From contig JBAWVS010000023.1 of the NCBI GenBank assembly GCA_037147175.1, positions 1 to 42,676 of the forward strand: DNA of 42,676 nt. Reading direction: 5' to 3'. This DNA is from a bacterium (lineage in GTDB: Bacteria; Cyanobacteriota; Vampirovibrionia; Gastranaerophilales; UBA9971). Under the pieces are notes generated by a model, which searched no databases, was not told the DNA's origin, and was given only the letters and a program-made list of their open reading frames with translations. The translations under genes were made by a program, and so were the position numbers. Of the stretch, positions 1-7,386 are shown one piece after another (position 1 is the first letter of the stretch; each line of letters starts with the position of its first letter).

Positions 1-159
1 AAGACGTGAAAAAAGAAAATTTGTTCTAAACTTTTAACTTAACTGAACACTAGCATAAATTTAACTAATCAAAAACCCTTACATAAGACTTACGCCTGTA
101 AGAGAAAAAGGTGTGCAACAAGTAAGAGCCTGTCTTCTTAAGAATATAAAAACTAAATA

Positions 160-1086
160 TTAAACGCCTATCGTACTCAATAGTTTTTGATAATCATTAA
201 CCAGTATTTGCGCTAATGTCGTTGTATCAACTTGTGTAGTAACAAGCGCAAGTAAATTATCGGGTAATTGTCCCAAACATTTGATTAATTTCTCTGAATC
301 AATAACTCCCATTCCCTCAATAAGCGATGTTTTAGCAAAATCTGTGGTTTGTTGAAAAAGTGATTCCTGAGAAAATTCTGTATAAAGGCTCGAATCCTGT
401 TTAAGCATATCTGAAATAATGCTGCGCATTTTTTTATATTCCAAACCTTTAAGTCCATCTGTAATTTGAGTCGGGTCAAGATCGCCCATAACTTTAAGCA
501 GTTGAACATGTGATTTATTTCCTTGAGGAACACCTGTTGTAGCTTCTGCAATTTGAGCCAGTTCTGTTTTGGAGAGTGATTGGAAAATTTTAAGCATATT
601 TGATTTATCAATTTTTTTGCTTGATAAAAAGCGGTTTAATTCTTTAATTGAAAAATATTCCATAATATGATCAGGCGATATATACAACTTAGAAAGCATT
701 TTTAACAGTTCTTCTTTTGAAAGATTGCTTACAAACTGAAGAAGTTTGTCTTTTGTGAAAAGTTTCAAACCACTGAGCAGCTGATCTTTATTAAGTAAAA
801 ATAAAAATTGAAGGAGTTCTGTTTGCGGAATTAATTTAAGAATTGCAAGCTTATTTTCAGGCAGTTGAAGTTTTAAGGTTTCTATAAGAGTTGAAGGGTC
901 AGTTATATTACCGGCATTAGCAGTATTCGTCTTGTCTGTATTTTGGGTTGCAGTAGAGCCTTTAGCTGCTTGAGCATCGGAATATTGGTCTATGGCAGAG
1001 TAAGCTTTACTATTGCTGCTTTTTATCAAAGGCAAATAATAGTTTAAGCTCGGATATAATGTTAAATTTGTATCAAGTGTTATCAT
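160..1086 (-). CDS. Hypothetical helical-repeat protein (308 aa)
   Basis: No family was recognised. After a low-complexity Ser/Thr/Ala/Gln-rich stretch (about residues 25-65), the protein becomes Leu-rich with a clear 12-residue periodicity. Consecutive units read IPQTELLQFLFL, LNKDQLLSGLKL, FTKDKLLQFVSN and LSKEELLKMLSK, with further units later (IDKSNMLKIFQS, LSKTELAQIAEA). This pattern predicts a stack of short helices, somewhat like FliG or MgtE N-terminal superhelices. No signal peptide or membrane segment is evident. The frame also opens at a GTG at 1101, but AAAGGTGAT lies about 11 nt before the ATG at 1086, which is preferred. The gene stands alone, divergent from the HD-domain gene. 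It is probably a scaffold or interaction protein (inference). Confidence 0.6.
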   Translation of the reverse strand: MITLDTNLTLYPSLNYYLPLIKSSNSKAYSAIDQYSDAQAAKGSTATQNTDKTNTANAGNITDPSTLIETLKLQLPENKLAILKLIPQTELLQFLFLLNKDQLLSGLKLFTKDKLLQFVSNLSKEELLKMLSKLYISPDHIMEYFSIKELNRFLSSKKIDKSNMLKIFQSLSKTELAQIAEATTGVPQGNKSHVQLLKVMGDLDPTQITDGLKGLEYKKMRSIISDMLKQDSSLYTEFSQESLFQQTTDFAKTSLIEGMGVIDSEKLIKCLGQLPDNLLALVTTQVDTTTLAQILVNDYQKLLSTIGV

Positions 1087-1226
1087 TATAAGATCAATCA
1101 CCTTTAATTTTTTTATTTCAACTGCTGCACCCTGTCTTTTATTTATCGGAAAGATTTGGGAATATCTTAAGAAGTTATATGCTTTTATTAAGTTTTATTT
1201 ACATTTGTCCATGTTAAATTATATTT

Positions 1227-1934
1227 ATGAGTATTAATGAACAAAAAAATTGTTTTCTTATACAGTTGTCTGAAGAAGTCAGACAATTAAATGAACTGCT
1301 CCTTTCAGTAAGCTGGAAAGAGACGAATCTGGATGACTGTTCTTTTGAAAACGACATTGAAATAAACTGTCCAAAACTTTCCGATAGACAGAATGAATTA
1401 ATAAAAAACATTATCAAATGTATTCCTGAATGGAAAAGATTAATAGGCTGCAAACAACATAAGATTCACGATTATTGTCTTGATTTCCACACGATAGCAG
1501 TATTAAAAAATGTGCAGAAACACGAGGATTTTGATAAATTACAAAAGTACGACAAACTTATTCTAATTTATTCAGCTCTATTACATGATATTGAAAAAAA
1601 CGAAAATGAAGTAGATCCTGAACATCCCATAAAAGGCGCCAAAAAATCAAGTTCAATTTTGTACAATATCGGCTTTGATGAAAATTTCATAAATAATGTC
1701 TATCTGTTAATTAAATATCATCAAATTTTAGGGCTTATGGTGTCAGAAAAGATAAATTTATCAAATGATGAAATTATTGGAATGTTTAAAACTCCATTGA
1801 TTGTTGATTTACAAATAATTCTTTCTATAGCTGACATTAAATCAGTGAAAAAAGACGGGTCTTTCTACGAAGACGGACTCAACGAAAAATTAAAAAAATT
1901 AAAGGAGAAAATTCAAAATTTAATAAAAAACTAA
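1227..1934 (+). CDS. HD-domain protein, putative metal-dependent phosphohydrolase (235 aa)
   Basis: The HD superfamily signature is visible: H88 (DFHTI), the H120-D121 doublet (SALLHDIEK), H133 (EHPIKGA) and D203 (SIADIKS). These are the usual metal ligands for hydrolysis of phosphomonoesters, nucleotides or cyclic nucleotides. The arrangement with EHPIKGA resembles HD domains of GlnD and tRNA nucleotidyltransferases, but no nucleotidyltransferase domain is present. The N-terminal 75 residues match nothing I recognise. No signal peptide is seen. There is no good SD before the ATG, so translation may depend on a very short leader. The substrate cannot be inferred. Confidence 0.7.
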   Translation: MSINEQKNCFLIQLSEEVRQLNELLLSVSWKETNLDDCSFENDIEINCPKLSDRQNELIKNIIKCIPEWKRLIGCKQHKIHDYCLDFHTIAVLKNVQKHEDFDKLQKYDKLILIYSALLHDIEKNENEVDPEHPIKGAKKSSSILYNIGFDENFINNVYLLIKYHQILGLMVSEKINLSNDEIIGMFKTPLIVDLQIILSIADIKSVKKDGSFYEDGLNEKLKKLKEKIQNLIKN

Positions 1935-2056
1935 ACTTTTTGGTACATGAAAATATTATATCAGTTATAGTAAGCTATAGTTGAAACAAATAACTTGAAT
2001 TGCATAATATGTTGAGATTCTCTAGCTGGCTAACTCGAATCGCTAAATCGCCAAAA

Positions 2057-2140
2057 TCGTCATTGCGAGCATAGCGAAGCAATCTATAATAAATAAAACA
2101 GATTGCCGCGTCGAGTCTAAAGCCTCTCCTCGCAATGATG
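2057..2140. repeat. Palindromic intergenic repeat, CATTGCGAG type
   Basis: The outer arms CGTCATTGCGAG (2058-2069) and CTCGCAATGATG (2129-2140) are complementary with one G-T exception. Inner arms GCAATCT (2079-2085) and AGATTGC (2100-2106) are perfect complements. The motif 'GTCATTGCGAGC..GCGAAGCAATCT' is a familiar dispersed intergenic repeat in unrelated bacterial genomes. It is more GC-rich than its surroundings and lies in the 277-bp gap between the HD and hydrolase genes. The rest of that gap shows no gene. Confidence 0.7.
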
Positions 2141-2211
2141 CATATATTTAAATAACAATTCGAGTTAATTAATAATTTAATTTAAAAATAAAAAAGAAGG
2201 CTGATAAACAA

Positions 2212-3021
2212 ATGAAAAATTTTAGAAAAATCTTTTCAATATTGATGATTGTTTTTCTATGTGTATTTTTAGTTAATACAGATGCTTCTTTTGCTAAAAA
2301 AAAGAAAAAAGGACCTGTTGAACTAGATATTCAGGTTAGGGACGGGTTTCATATAATCGGTCTGCTTGATAAACCAAAGAAAACAACTGTAAAAAACAAA
2401 GTGCCACTTGTGATCTTTCTTCACTCAATCGGTGAAGATTCTACAGAATGGGGAACATTTCCTTCAGAAGTCAAAGACAAACTAAAAGTTGCAACTCTTA
2501 ATGTTGACCTGAGAGGTCATGGAAAAAGTATTTTAAATAAAAATTCCCGAAAAATACACTGGCAAAATTTTCAGGATAAGACCTTCGGAAAATTTCCTTA
2601 TGACGTAGTAGATATTTTAAAATATATAAAAGACCAGCATCCGGAAATTGATTCTTCGCGAGTAGCGATTGTGGGTGCCAGTTTGGGAGCAAATACAGCT
2701 TTAATGGCAGGAAGCTATGGTGTAAACATTAAAACAATTATTATGCTTTCGCCAATGCTTCAATATAAAGGGTTTGATTTGAGACTTCCGATAGTAAAAT
2801 ACGGAAATCATCCGTTGCTTTTTATGGTAAGCAAAAAGGACAGATATCCTTACCAGTCATGTATTGAATTAATAAAATTTGCGCAGGGGAAAAAATTATT
2901 AAAATCGTATCCTTTTGGAGGAAGCGGTGTTAACCTCGTAAAATTCCAACCTGATGCCAAGCCTCTTATAACAAATTGGATAAATGAAAGTTTTTTTCCT
3001 CAACCTAAGAAAGTTAAATAA
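2212..3021 (+). CDS. Exported alpha/beta-hydrolase-like protein (269 aa)
   Basis: An N-terminal signal sequence (about residues 1-28, hydrophobic ILMIVFLCVFLV, then ASFA) is followed by a lysine run. The hydrolase fold is shown by the strand-loop VIFLHS (67-72), DLRGHGKS (99-106), the nucleophile elbow GASLGA with Ser157, and the acid-bearing strand LLFMVSKKD (Asp210). The catalytic His is expected near residues 236-241, but the sequence there reads FGGSGVNL with no His. The protein may therefore be inactive or use another residue. SD-like AAGAAGG precedes the ATG. It is 5 nt upstream of the P-loop gene and probably co-transcribed with it. The likely location is the periplasm or outer face of the inner membrane. 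Confidence 0.75.
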   Translation: MKNFRKIFSILMIVFLCVFLVNTDASFAKKKKKGPVELDIQVRDGFHIIGLLDKPKKTTVKNKVPLVIFLHSIGEDSTEWGTFPSEVKDKLKVATLNVDLRGHGKSILNKNSRKIHWQNFQDKTFGKFPYDVVDILKYIKDQHPEIDSSRVAIVGASLGANTALMAGSYGVNIKTIIMLSPMLQYKGFDLRLPIVKYGNHPLLFMVSKKDRYPYQSCIELIKFAQGKKLLKSYPFGGSGVNLVKFQPDAKPLITNWINESFFPQPKKVK

Positions 3022-3026
3022 ACATT

Positions 3027-3710
3027 ATGAGCAGAATAGTAGAAATCTTTACCGGTGCGTATGCAAGTGGAAAATCAGAAATCTCAATAAACAGGGCTTT
3101 GATGCTTAAAAGCGAAGATTCTCCGGTAACACTTGTTGACTTAGATACAGTAGAACCTGCATATACTTTAAGACCCCTAAAAAAAGAACTCGAAGCGAAT
3201 GGAATACAAATAATAACTCAAGAAAGTTATTTCGGGTTGGGAGAAACAGGCAATGTAATTACCGCTCAACAGCAAAACTGCCTTAAGCTTAATAATGATA
3301 ATATTGTTATTGATGTAGGCTATGGAGCAGGCGGTTTAGATATTCTTAATTTAGTTACGGGAATTGAAGAAGAAGAAAATCTTAATATTTATATAGTAAT
3401 AAACGCTTCAAAACCAGAAACTTCTACAGTAGACCAAATAGTTGAATATATAAAATGGAGTATGGGTAGAGAAGAACGAAAGTGGAAAGTTTTTAGCGGA
3501 ATAATCAGCAATACTCACTTCAGTGATGATACCGCACCTGAAGATATTTTGAAAGGTTTTGAAATAACCAGAAAAGCTTCCGAAATTCTGAATCTACCGA
3601 TAAGAGCGATAACTGTTTCCGAAAAACTCTATCCCGAATTCGAATCTTTAATCTACAAGGGTATTCCTATCTGGACTTTAAAGAGATTTATGCCAAAAGC
3701 TTTGTGGTAA
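3027..3710 (+). CDS. P-loop ATP-binding protein, SIMIBI-like (227 aa)
   Basis: The N-terminus has a Walker A motif GAYASGKS (residues 10-17) after a beta strand (IVEIFT). VTLVDLDTVEP (about 34-44) resembles the switch region of MinD/ParA/CobB-type NTPases, and VIDVGYGAGGLD resembles a Walker B strand. IYIVINASKPET resembles the N/KxxxPxT base-binding strand of this class. No signal or membrane segment is seen. Function is unknown; related ATPases handle cofactors, metals or protein localisation. It shares a short transcription unit with the exported hydrolase-like protein. Its stop codon abuts that of the convergent next gene. Confidence 0.65.
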   Translation: MSRIVEIFTGAYASGKSEISINRALMLKSEDSPVTLVDLDTVEPAYTLRPLKKELEANGIQIITQESYFGLGETGNVITAQQQNCLKLNNDNIVIDVGYGAGGLDILNLVTGIEEEENLNIYIVINASKPETSTVDQIVEYIKWSMGREERKWKVFSGIISNTHFSDDTAPEDILKGFEITRKASEILNLPIRAITVSEKLYPEFESLIYKGIPIWTLKRFMPKALW

Positions 3711-4118
3711 TTAACTCCCTTTACGGAAATTTCTTTTGTTTATTCTAACCTCGGGTTTATGTTTTCTGAACGAATCAGTTGCTTCATGCCTTCTAGACAT
3801 CCTTTTTGGTAACTTTTGTGCCTCTTCTATTATTTCATTTTTATTAAAAATATTTGCTAATTTGCCTGATTTGACCAATGCATATACACCTGCTGCAATT
3901 ACTGCAATTACTCCGACAGTTTTTAAAAATTTATGGCTCTTTTTTTTAGGCGCTTCGTTTTCTGTAGGCTGAGCTGCTTGCTGAACTACCGGTTGAGCAG
4001 TTGATGGGGCAGTGGCTGTTTTATTTTCAGGCGCTAAATTAAGATTTTGATTTAATTCTGTACTTGTTACTCCAAATCTGACTTGATTTCTAGGGACAGC
4101 TCCAATTCCATATAACAT
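3711..4118 (-). CDS. Small single-pass membrane protein with Pro/Ala/Gln linker (135 aa)
   Basis: A strong SD (AAGGAGG) lies 6 nt before the ATG at 4118, so the gene is probably real. The N-terminus MLYGIGAVPRNQVRFGV contains a short 'VRFG' motif resembling the 'ISFAG' segment of the metallopeptidase at 40050-41774. Residues about 30-60 form a low-complexity Ala/Pro/Gln/Thr linker, followed by a basic patch (KKKSHKF). A hydrophobic helix (VGVIAVIAAGVYALV, about 67-83) and a highly basic C-terminus complete it. No family was recognised. The membrane helix predicts the inner membrane. It may be lineage-specific. Confidence 0.6.
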   Translation of the reverse strand: MLYGIGAVPRNQVRFGVTSTELNQNLNLAPENKTATAPSTAQPVVQQAAQPTENEAPKKKSHKFLKTVGVIAVIAAGVYALVKSGKLANIFNKNEIIEEAQKLPKRMSRRHEATDSFRKHKPEVRINKRNFRKGS

Positions 4119-4276
4119 ATTGCTTCCTCCTTATTTTTCCATTTCTATCTTCTTTAATACAGGTGAATATTTTAAATTGCTATTTATATTAAAGAAAATT
4201 GTAGTTTTTTTTAATAAACAGTAAAAACCCTTTATTTATAATAAATTTTGGTATTAATATTTCTTAATATAGTCAG

Positions 4277-5707
4277 CTACAAAATTTCCGGAATATTTTC
4301 TAATTCATTTGCTTGTGTTTCCTGCAAAGAAACAGCTTTTCTCGAAAAATATCCCCACGCATAATAAACAGGGATACCGCTCAAGACTATTATTAGACCC
4401 GGCCAGGTATATGCAGGTTTAAATATTAAAAGGTTAAATGCAACAAAAGTTGCCATTAAACAGTATGCAATAGGTAAATAGGGATAAAACGGCACTTTGT
4501 AAGCAGTTTGAACTTCAGGATATTTTCTCCTGAAAACAAAAAGCCCTGAAACCGTAAGTACATAAAAAAGAAGTGCCGAGAAAATTATATAATCAAGAAG
4601 TTCTGAGTATGACCCGCTAAGCACTAGAATAGACGCCCAAACACCTTGAACAACAAGAGCATTTAGAGGTACATCTGTTTTTTCATCAATAACAGAAAGT
4701 TTTTTAAAGAAAACACCGTCCTTTGCCATTGCATATAAAACTCTTGCTCCGGCAAGAACATTACCGTTTATACAACCAAAAGCCGACACTAAAATTATTA
4801 AAGAAATTACTACTTTTCCCGCACCTCCAAAAATTGCTGCCATCATCGTTGCAGCAACAATACCTTCACCGGGTATTTTTATTTGATTCAGGTATAAAAC
4901 AGATAAATATGCAATATTCGTTAATAAATAAAGTAAAATAACCAGTCCTGTTCCGTATATAAAAGCTAAAGGAAGATTTTTTTCAGGTTTTTTAATTTCT
5001 GATGCGATAAAAGTAAGATTATTCCAAGCATCAGCCGAAAACAGCGCCCCGACAAGAGCTATTGAAATAAGTGAGAATATGTTTATTCCTGTATGCGGTA
5101 AGCTCCAAAAGTGAGCAAAATTTACATGAAGGATTTCCGGTCTTAGCCCAATACATAATCCACATATAATAATGCCTACAAGCGAAATAATTTTTGCAAC
5201 AGTAAATACATTTTGGATGATTACTCCGTATTTTACCCCTCTGGTGTTTATCATTGTGATAAATATAATTATAAAAATTGCCAAACACTGTTGTGTACTT
5301 AATTTTATTAATTCTGAATTAATAATAAGATTTGAAGAAGCAAAGAAAGGAATTATAATGGCTAAAAACTTTGCAAAAGCAACAGAAACTGCTGCAATAA
5401 CTCCTGTTTGTATAACAAGGAAAAAAGTCCATCCATATAAAAATCCTACAAGTTTTCCCCATATTTTTCTTAAATAAATATATTGTCCGCCTGTTTCGGG
5501 TATTGCAACAGACAATTCACTATAACTAAGAGCAGCAAATATAGTCATAATACCTGCAAGCAGCCATACCAACAATAATAACATCGTGGAGTTAACTTGT
5601 TTTGCTATATCACTTGAGACTATAAAAATCCCTGATCCAATCATTGTTCCTGATACAATAGTTATTGCATCAAACAAACTAAGCGTTCTTTTTAATCCTG
5701 TTGTCAT
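4277..5707 (-). CDS. APC-family amino-acid permease (476 aa)
   Basis: This is a polytopic protein of about twelve hydrophobic segments. It has the APC-family N-terminal motif FDAITIVSGTMIGSGIFI (unwound TM1, substrate-binding GSG) and the conserved ETGGQYIYLRKIWG segment after TM2. Length and motifs fit the LAT/SteT branch of amino-acid exchangers in the inner membrane; the substrate cannot be told. A GGAA element lies 9 nt before the ATG. The gene is preceded on the same strand by a roughly 190-nt leader with promoter and intrinsic terminator (5781-6009). Conditional read-through is therefore likely to control it. A TATAAT on the minus strand at about 5750-5755 could give a secondary start. 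Confidence 0.88.
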   Translation of the reverse strand: MTTGLKRTLSLFDAITIVSGTMIGSGIFIVSSDIAKQVNSTMLLLLVWLLAGIMTIFAALSYSELSVAIPETGGQYIYLRKIWGKLVGFLYGWTFFLVIQTGVIAAVSVAFAKFLAIIIPFFASSNLIINSELIKLSTQQCLAIFIIIFITMINTRGVKYGVIIQNVFTVAKIISLVGIIICGLCIGLRPEILHVNFAHFWSLPHTGINIFSLISIALVGALFSADAWNNLTFIASEIKKPEKNLPLAFIYGTGLVILLYLLTNIAYLSVLYLNQIKIPGEGIVAATMMAAIFGGAGKVVISLIILVSAFGCINGNVLAGARVLYAMAKDGVFFKKLSVIDEKTDVPLNALVVQGVWASILVLSGSYSELLDYIIFSALLFYVLTVSGLFVFRRKYPEVQTAYKVPFYPYLPIAYCLMATFVAFNLLIFKPAYTWPGLIIVLSGIPVYYAWGYFSRKAVSLQETQANELENIPEIL

Positions 5708-5780
5708 TTACAAAATTTCCTTTTTTATTTTAAATATCAATTTAAATAATTATAGTAAAAAATTTTGTAAATATATAGTT

Positions 5781-5812
5781 AAAAAAAAATTCCCGACCTA
5801 TTAGATCGAGAA
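5781..5812 (-). terminator. Intrinsic terminator ending the permease leader
   Basis: On the minus strand, TTCTCGATC (5812-5804), loop TAATA, then GGTCGGGAA (5798-5790) form a 9-bp stem with two G-U pairs, followed at once by nine T (5789-5781). It lies upstream of the permease start codon at 5707, not after a gene. That position argues for attenuation. Confidence 0.8.
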
Positions 5813-5974
5813 CTTTAAGAAGAATAAAACTGTACCCGCCTCCCCATAGCTTAGTAGCCGGCATAGTTAGTTTGTATTCTCCTCCCGTCCCATAATTTGA
5901 CCTTTACCCTACCTTTTGTATCCACTTCCCGATCTGGTAGCCACCTCAGTCCTTTTGATATTATTAGTATGCCA
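5781..5974 (-). ncRNA. Putative structured leader RNA (attenuator/riboswitch candidate) upstream of the permease
   Basis: Transcription from the promoter at 5981-6009 would begin near 5974, and the RNA would end at the T-run at 5789-5781. This gives about 190 nt of purine-rich RNA without a coding frame. The segment AGATCGGGAA (5935 to 5926) is complementary over 10 bp, with one G-U pair, to TTCTCGATCT (5812 to 5803). The latter is the 5' arm of the terminator. The RNA can therefore form either the terminator or a competing antiterminator/closing stem. Three G-rich units ending in UACA recur about every 43 nt. I could not match it to SAM, TPP, lysine, glycine, T-box, c-di-GMP or c-di-AMP classes from memory. 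It could also be an independent small RNA. The rest of the 5708-6151 gap holds no gene I can support. Confidence 0.55.
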
Positions 5975-5980
5975 TTTATT

Positions 5981-6009
5981 AAAATAATTCTCATTGATCC
6001 TTATGTCAA
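5981..6009 (-). promoter_or_regulatory. Sigma70-type promoter for the leader RNA
   Basis: On the minus strand, a perfect -35 TTGACA (6009-6004) is followed after 17 nt by TATTTT (5986-5981). The predicted start is near 5974. Confidence 0.6.
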
Positions 6010-6060
6010 TCTAAATTAATCCGGAGGTTAATTTGTTTAATTAATTTAATGACAATTTTT

Positions 6061-6086
6061 AAGATATTTTTAATGATTGATATCTT
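6061..6086. promoter_or_regulatory. Inverted repeat upstream of the receiver gene
   Basis: AAGATAT (6061-6067) and ATATCTT (6080-6086) are perfect complements spaced by 12 nt. They lie about 65 bp upstream of the response regulator start, so this could be an operator. Chance is possible in such AT-rich DNA. Confidence 0.25.
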
Positions 6087-6151
6087 GAAAACTATTGCTT
6101 AAATTGTTTTTTTATAGTTTATATAAAAAACATTAAATTCAGGAGAAGAAA

Positions 6152-6565
6152 ATGAAAAGTTTAGTAGTTGACGATGATTTCACATGTGCCTTTATGTATA
6201 AATTACAATTATCCAAATATGGACAATGCGATACTTTTTCTAACGGGCTTGACGCGATAAAAGCGTATGAAGCCTCTTTAAATTCAAGCAATCCTTATGA
6301 CTTAATGCTTATTGACATAATGATGCCTGATATGAACGGATATGAAGTTCTTAAAATCATACGCGAAATAGAAGAAGAAAAACTAATCAGCTTTCCCTTT
6401 AATGCGAAAATAATTCTTACAACAGGGCTTGACGATACAGAAAACAGGCAGAATGAAAAAGAGCTTGATCACATCTCAGAAACTTACCTTGTAAAATCAA
6501 ACGATCCAAATGCATTAATGAACAAATTAATTTTACTCGGTTTTGAGTATCTTGAATCGAATTAA
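6152..6565 (+). CDS. Stand-alone response regulator receiver, CheY-like (137 aa)
   Basis: A single receiver domain fills the protein. It has the acidic cluster VDDD (residues 6-9), the phospho-acceptor Asp55 in LMLIDIMMPDMNG, the conserved hydroxyl residue in IILTTG (about 90) and the lysine in YLVKS (Lys115). No output domain is present, so it should act by protein-protein interaction, for example in phosphorelay, motility or scaffolding. SD AGGAG lies about 6 nt before the ATG. No histidine kinase is nearby; the cognate kinase must be encoded elsewhere. Confidence 0.88.
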   Translation: MKSLVVDDDFTCAFMYKLQLSKYGQCDTFSNGLDAIKAYEASLNSSNPYDLMLIDIMMPDMNGYEVLKIIREIEEEKLISFPFNAKIILTTGLDDTENRQNEKELDHISETYLVKSNDPNALMNKLILLGFEYLESN

Positions 6566-6681
6566 GTAACATAGCTAATTTTGCTGTATTTTACTTCTCG
6601 AATTATGCAGAAAAAAATTACCTTAACAGAAGAACTTACTATAAAAATTCAATATAAAAATAAGATACCTGACTCTTTATA

Positions 6682-6710
6682 TTAAAATAAATTTTGTAAT
6701 AAATTATAAT
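6682..6710 (+). promoter_or_regulatory. Probable promoter of the lectin-like gene
   Basis: A perfect -10 TATAAT (6705-6710) is preceded at 17 nt by TTAAAA (6682-6687), a weak -35. The predicted start is about 15 nt upstream of the ATG at 6733, leaving room for the SD AAAGGTAG. Confidence 0.4.
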
Positions 6711-6732
6711 AAAGTATATAAAGGTAGTATTA

Positions 6733-7305
6733 ATGAAAAAGTATTTAATAAGTTTATTTATAATAACACTTATTCTTGGAGTTAAAATTAATGTAACAGC
6801 AAAGGACTTTGATATGAACTTAAAAGAAGAAAGCTTTGATGTTACGGTAAACAGCAAATCAGGTCCATGGAATCCTATAATAAATAAATCAAAAAATTAT
6901 ATCTACAAATTAAGGGCAAAAAAAAATGGACTGGTTTCCCCGACAATTTTAAAAGTAAACGCAGGTAATAATTTAACAATTCAGTATGTTATGGGGTATG
7001 TATATGCTGATTTCAAGGGTCATCCCGAGAGAAAAGCTGATGCTGACGGATATTCAAAAAAAACTCCTACGTTTGCGGGGTTTCTTCCTTCGTTATATAT
7101 TAATGACCACATCAATCATATGGCGCTTATCGGAACATTTGCAGACTCAAAAGGAGTTATAGTAGGCTCTCCATTTTTTATCGGGAATGGACCGATTTCT
7201 TTTATTGCACCGGAAGGAGCAGTGCAATTACAACTAGGAGTTAACGATAATTTATTTAAAGATAATTCAGGTTTATTTATAGTTAAAGTCAATATTAGTG
7301 ATTAA
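6733..7305 (+). CDS. Exported PA-IL (LecA)-like carbohydrate-binding protein (190 aa)
   Basis: A cleavable-type signal peptide (about residues 1-23: MKKYLISLFIITLILG then NVTAKD) precedes a beta-rich domain. The C-terminal half follows the layout of the galactose-binding lectin PA-IL/LecA: a MALIGTF strand, a GNGPISFIAPEGAVQLQLGVND strand-turn, and DNSGLFIVKV at the end. In LecA the calcium and sugar ligands lie in the equivalent ND...NNSG loop; here the candidates are Asp172, Asp177 and Asn178, with a slightly shorter loop. HPERKADADG matches the LecA region around its HPDQ segment. SD AAAGGTAG precedes the ATG. It probably acts in the periplasm or outside the cell. Sugar specificity is unknown. 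Confidence 0.6.
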   Translation: MKKYLISLFIITLILGVKINVTAKDFDMNLKEESFDVTVNSKSGPWNPIINKSKNYIYKLRAKKNGLVSPTILKVNAGNNLTIQYVMGYVYADFKGHPERKADADGYSKKTPTFAGFLPSLYINDHINHMALIGTFADSKGVIVGSPFFIGNGPISFIAPEGAVQLQLGVNDNLFKDNSGLFIVKVNISD

Positions 7306-7352
7306 CTGAATTCCGGAAAATAATTCGGGAAATATAGATTTTTAGTGCCTTT

Positions 7353-7380
7353 TTGACAAAAAAGGAGAAAAAGTTATAAT
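7353..7380 (+). promoter_or_regulatory. Consensus sigma70 promoter placing the start at the ATG (leaderless)
   Basis: TTGACA (7353-7358), a 16-nt spacer and TATAAT (7375-7380) match the consensus in full. The ATG of the glycosyltransferase begins only 6 nt later, at 7387, so the mRNA should start at or next to the start codon. The AAGGAG at 7362-7367 lies inside the spacer and would not be transcribed from this promoter. Confidence 0.75.
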
Positions 7381-7386
7381 AAAATT

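Noticed and set aside
1-159. Possible terminator or gene end at the left edge (CTTAC...GTAAG near 88-105)
   Set aside because: The stem is only 5 bp and the T-run is poor; no coding frame was supported.
5781-5974. Assignment of the leader to lysine, SAM, TPP, glycine, T-box, c-di-GMP or c-di-AMP riboswitches
   Set aside because: The conserved cores I remember for these classes are absent; GGUGGCUACC looks T-box-like but is at the 5' side, not in an antiterminator before the gene.
5820-5990. Plus-strand C-rich small RNA with anti-SD motifs (CCTCCC, CCGCCTCCCC)
   Set aside because: The promoter and the T-run terminator are both on the minus strand; no plus-strand terminator was seen.
6605-6685. 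26-codon frame beginning MQKKITLTEELTIK between the receiver and lectin-like genes
   Set aside because: No SD, very AT-rich, no coupling to a neighbour; could be chance.
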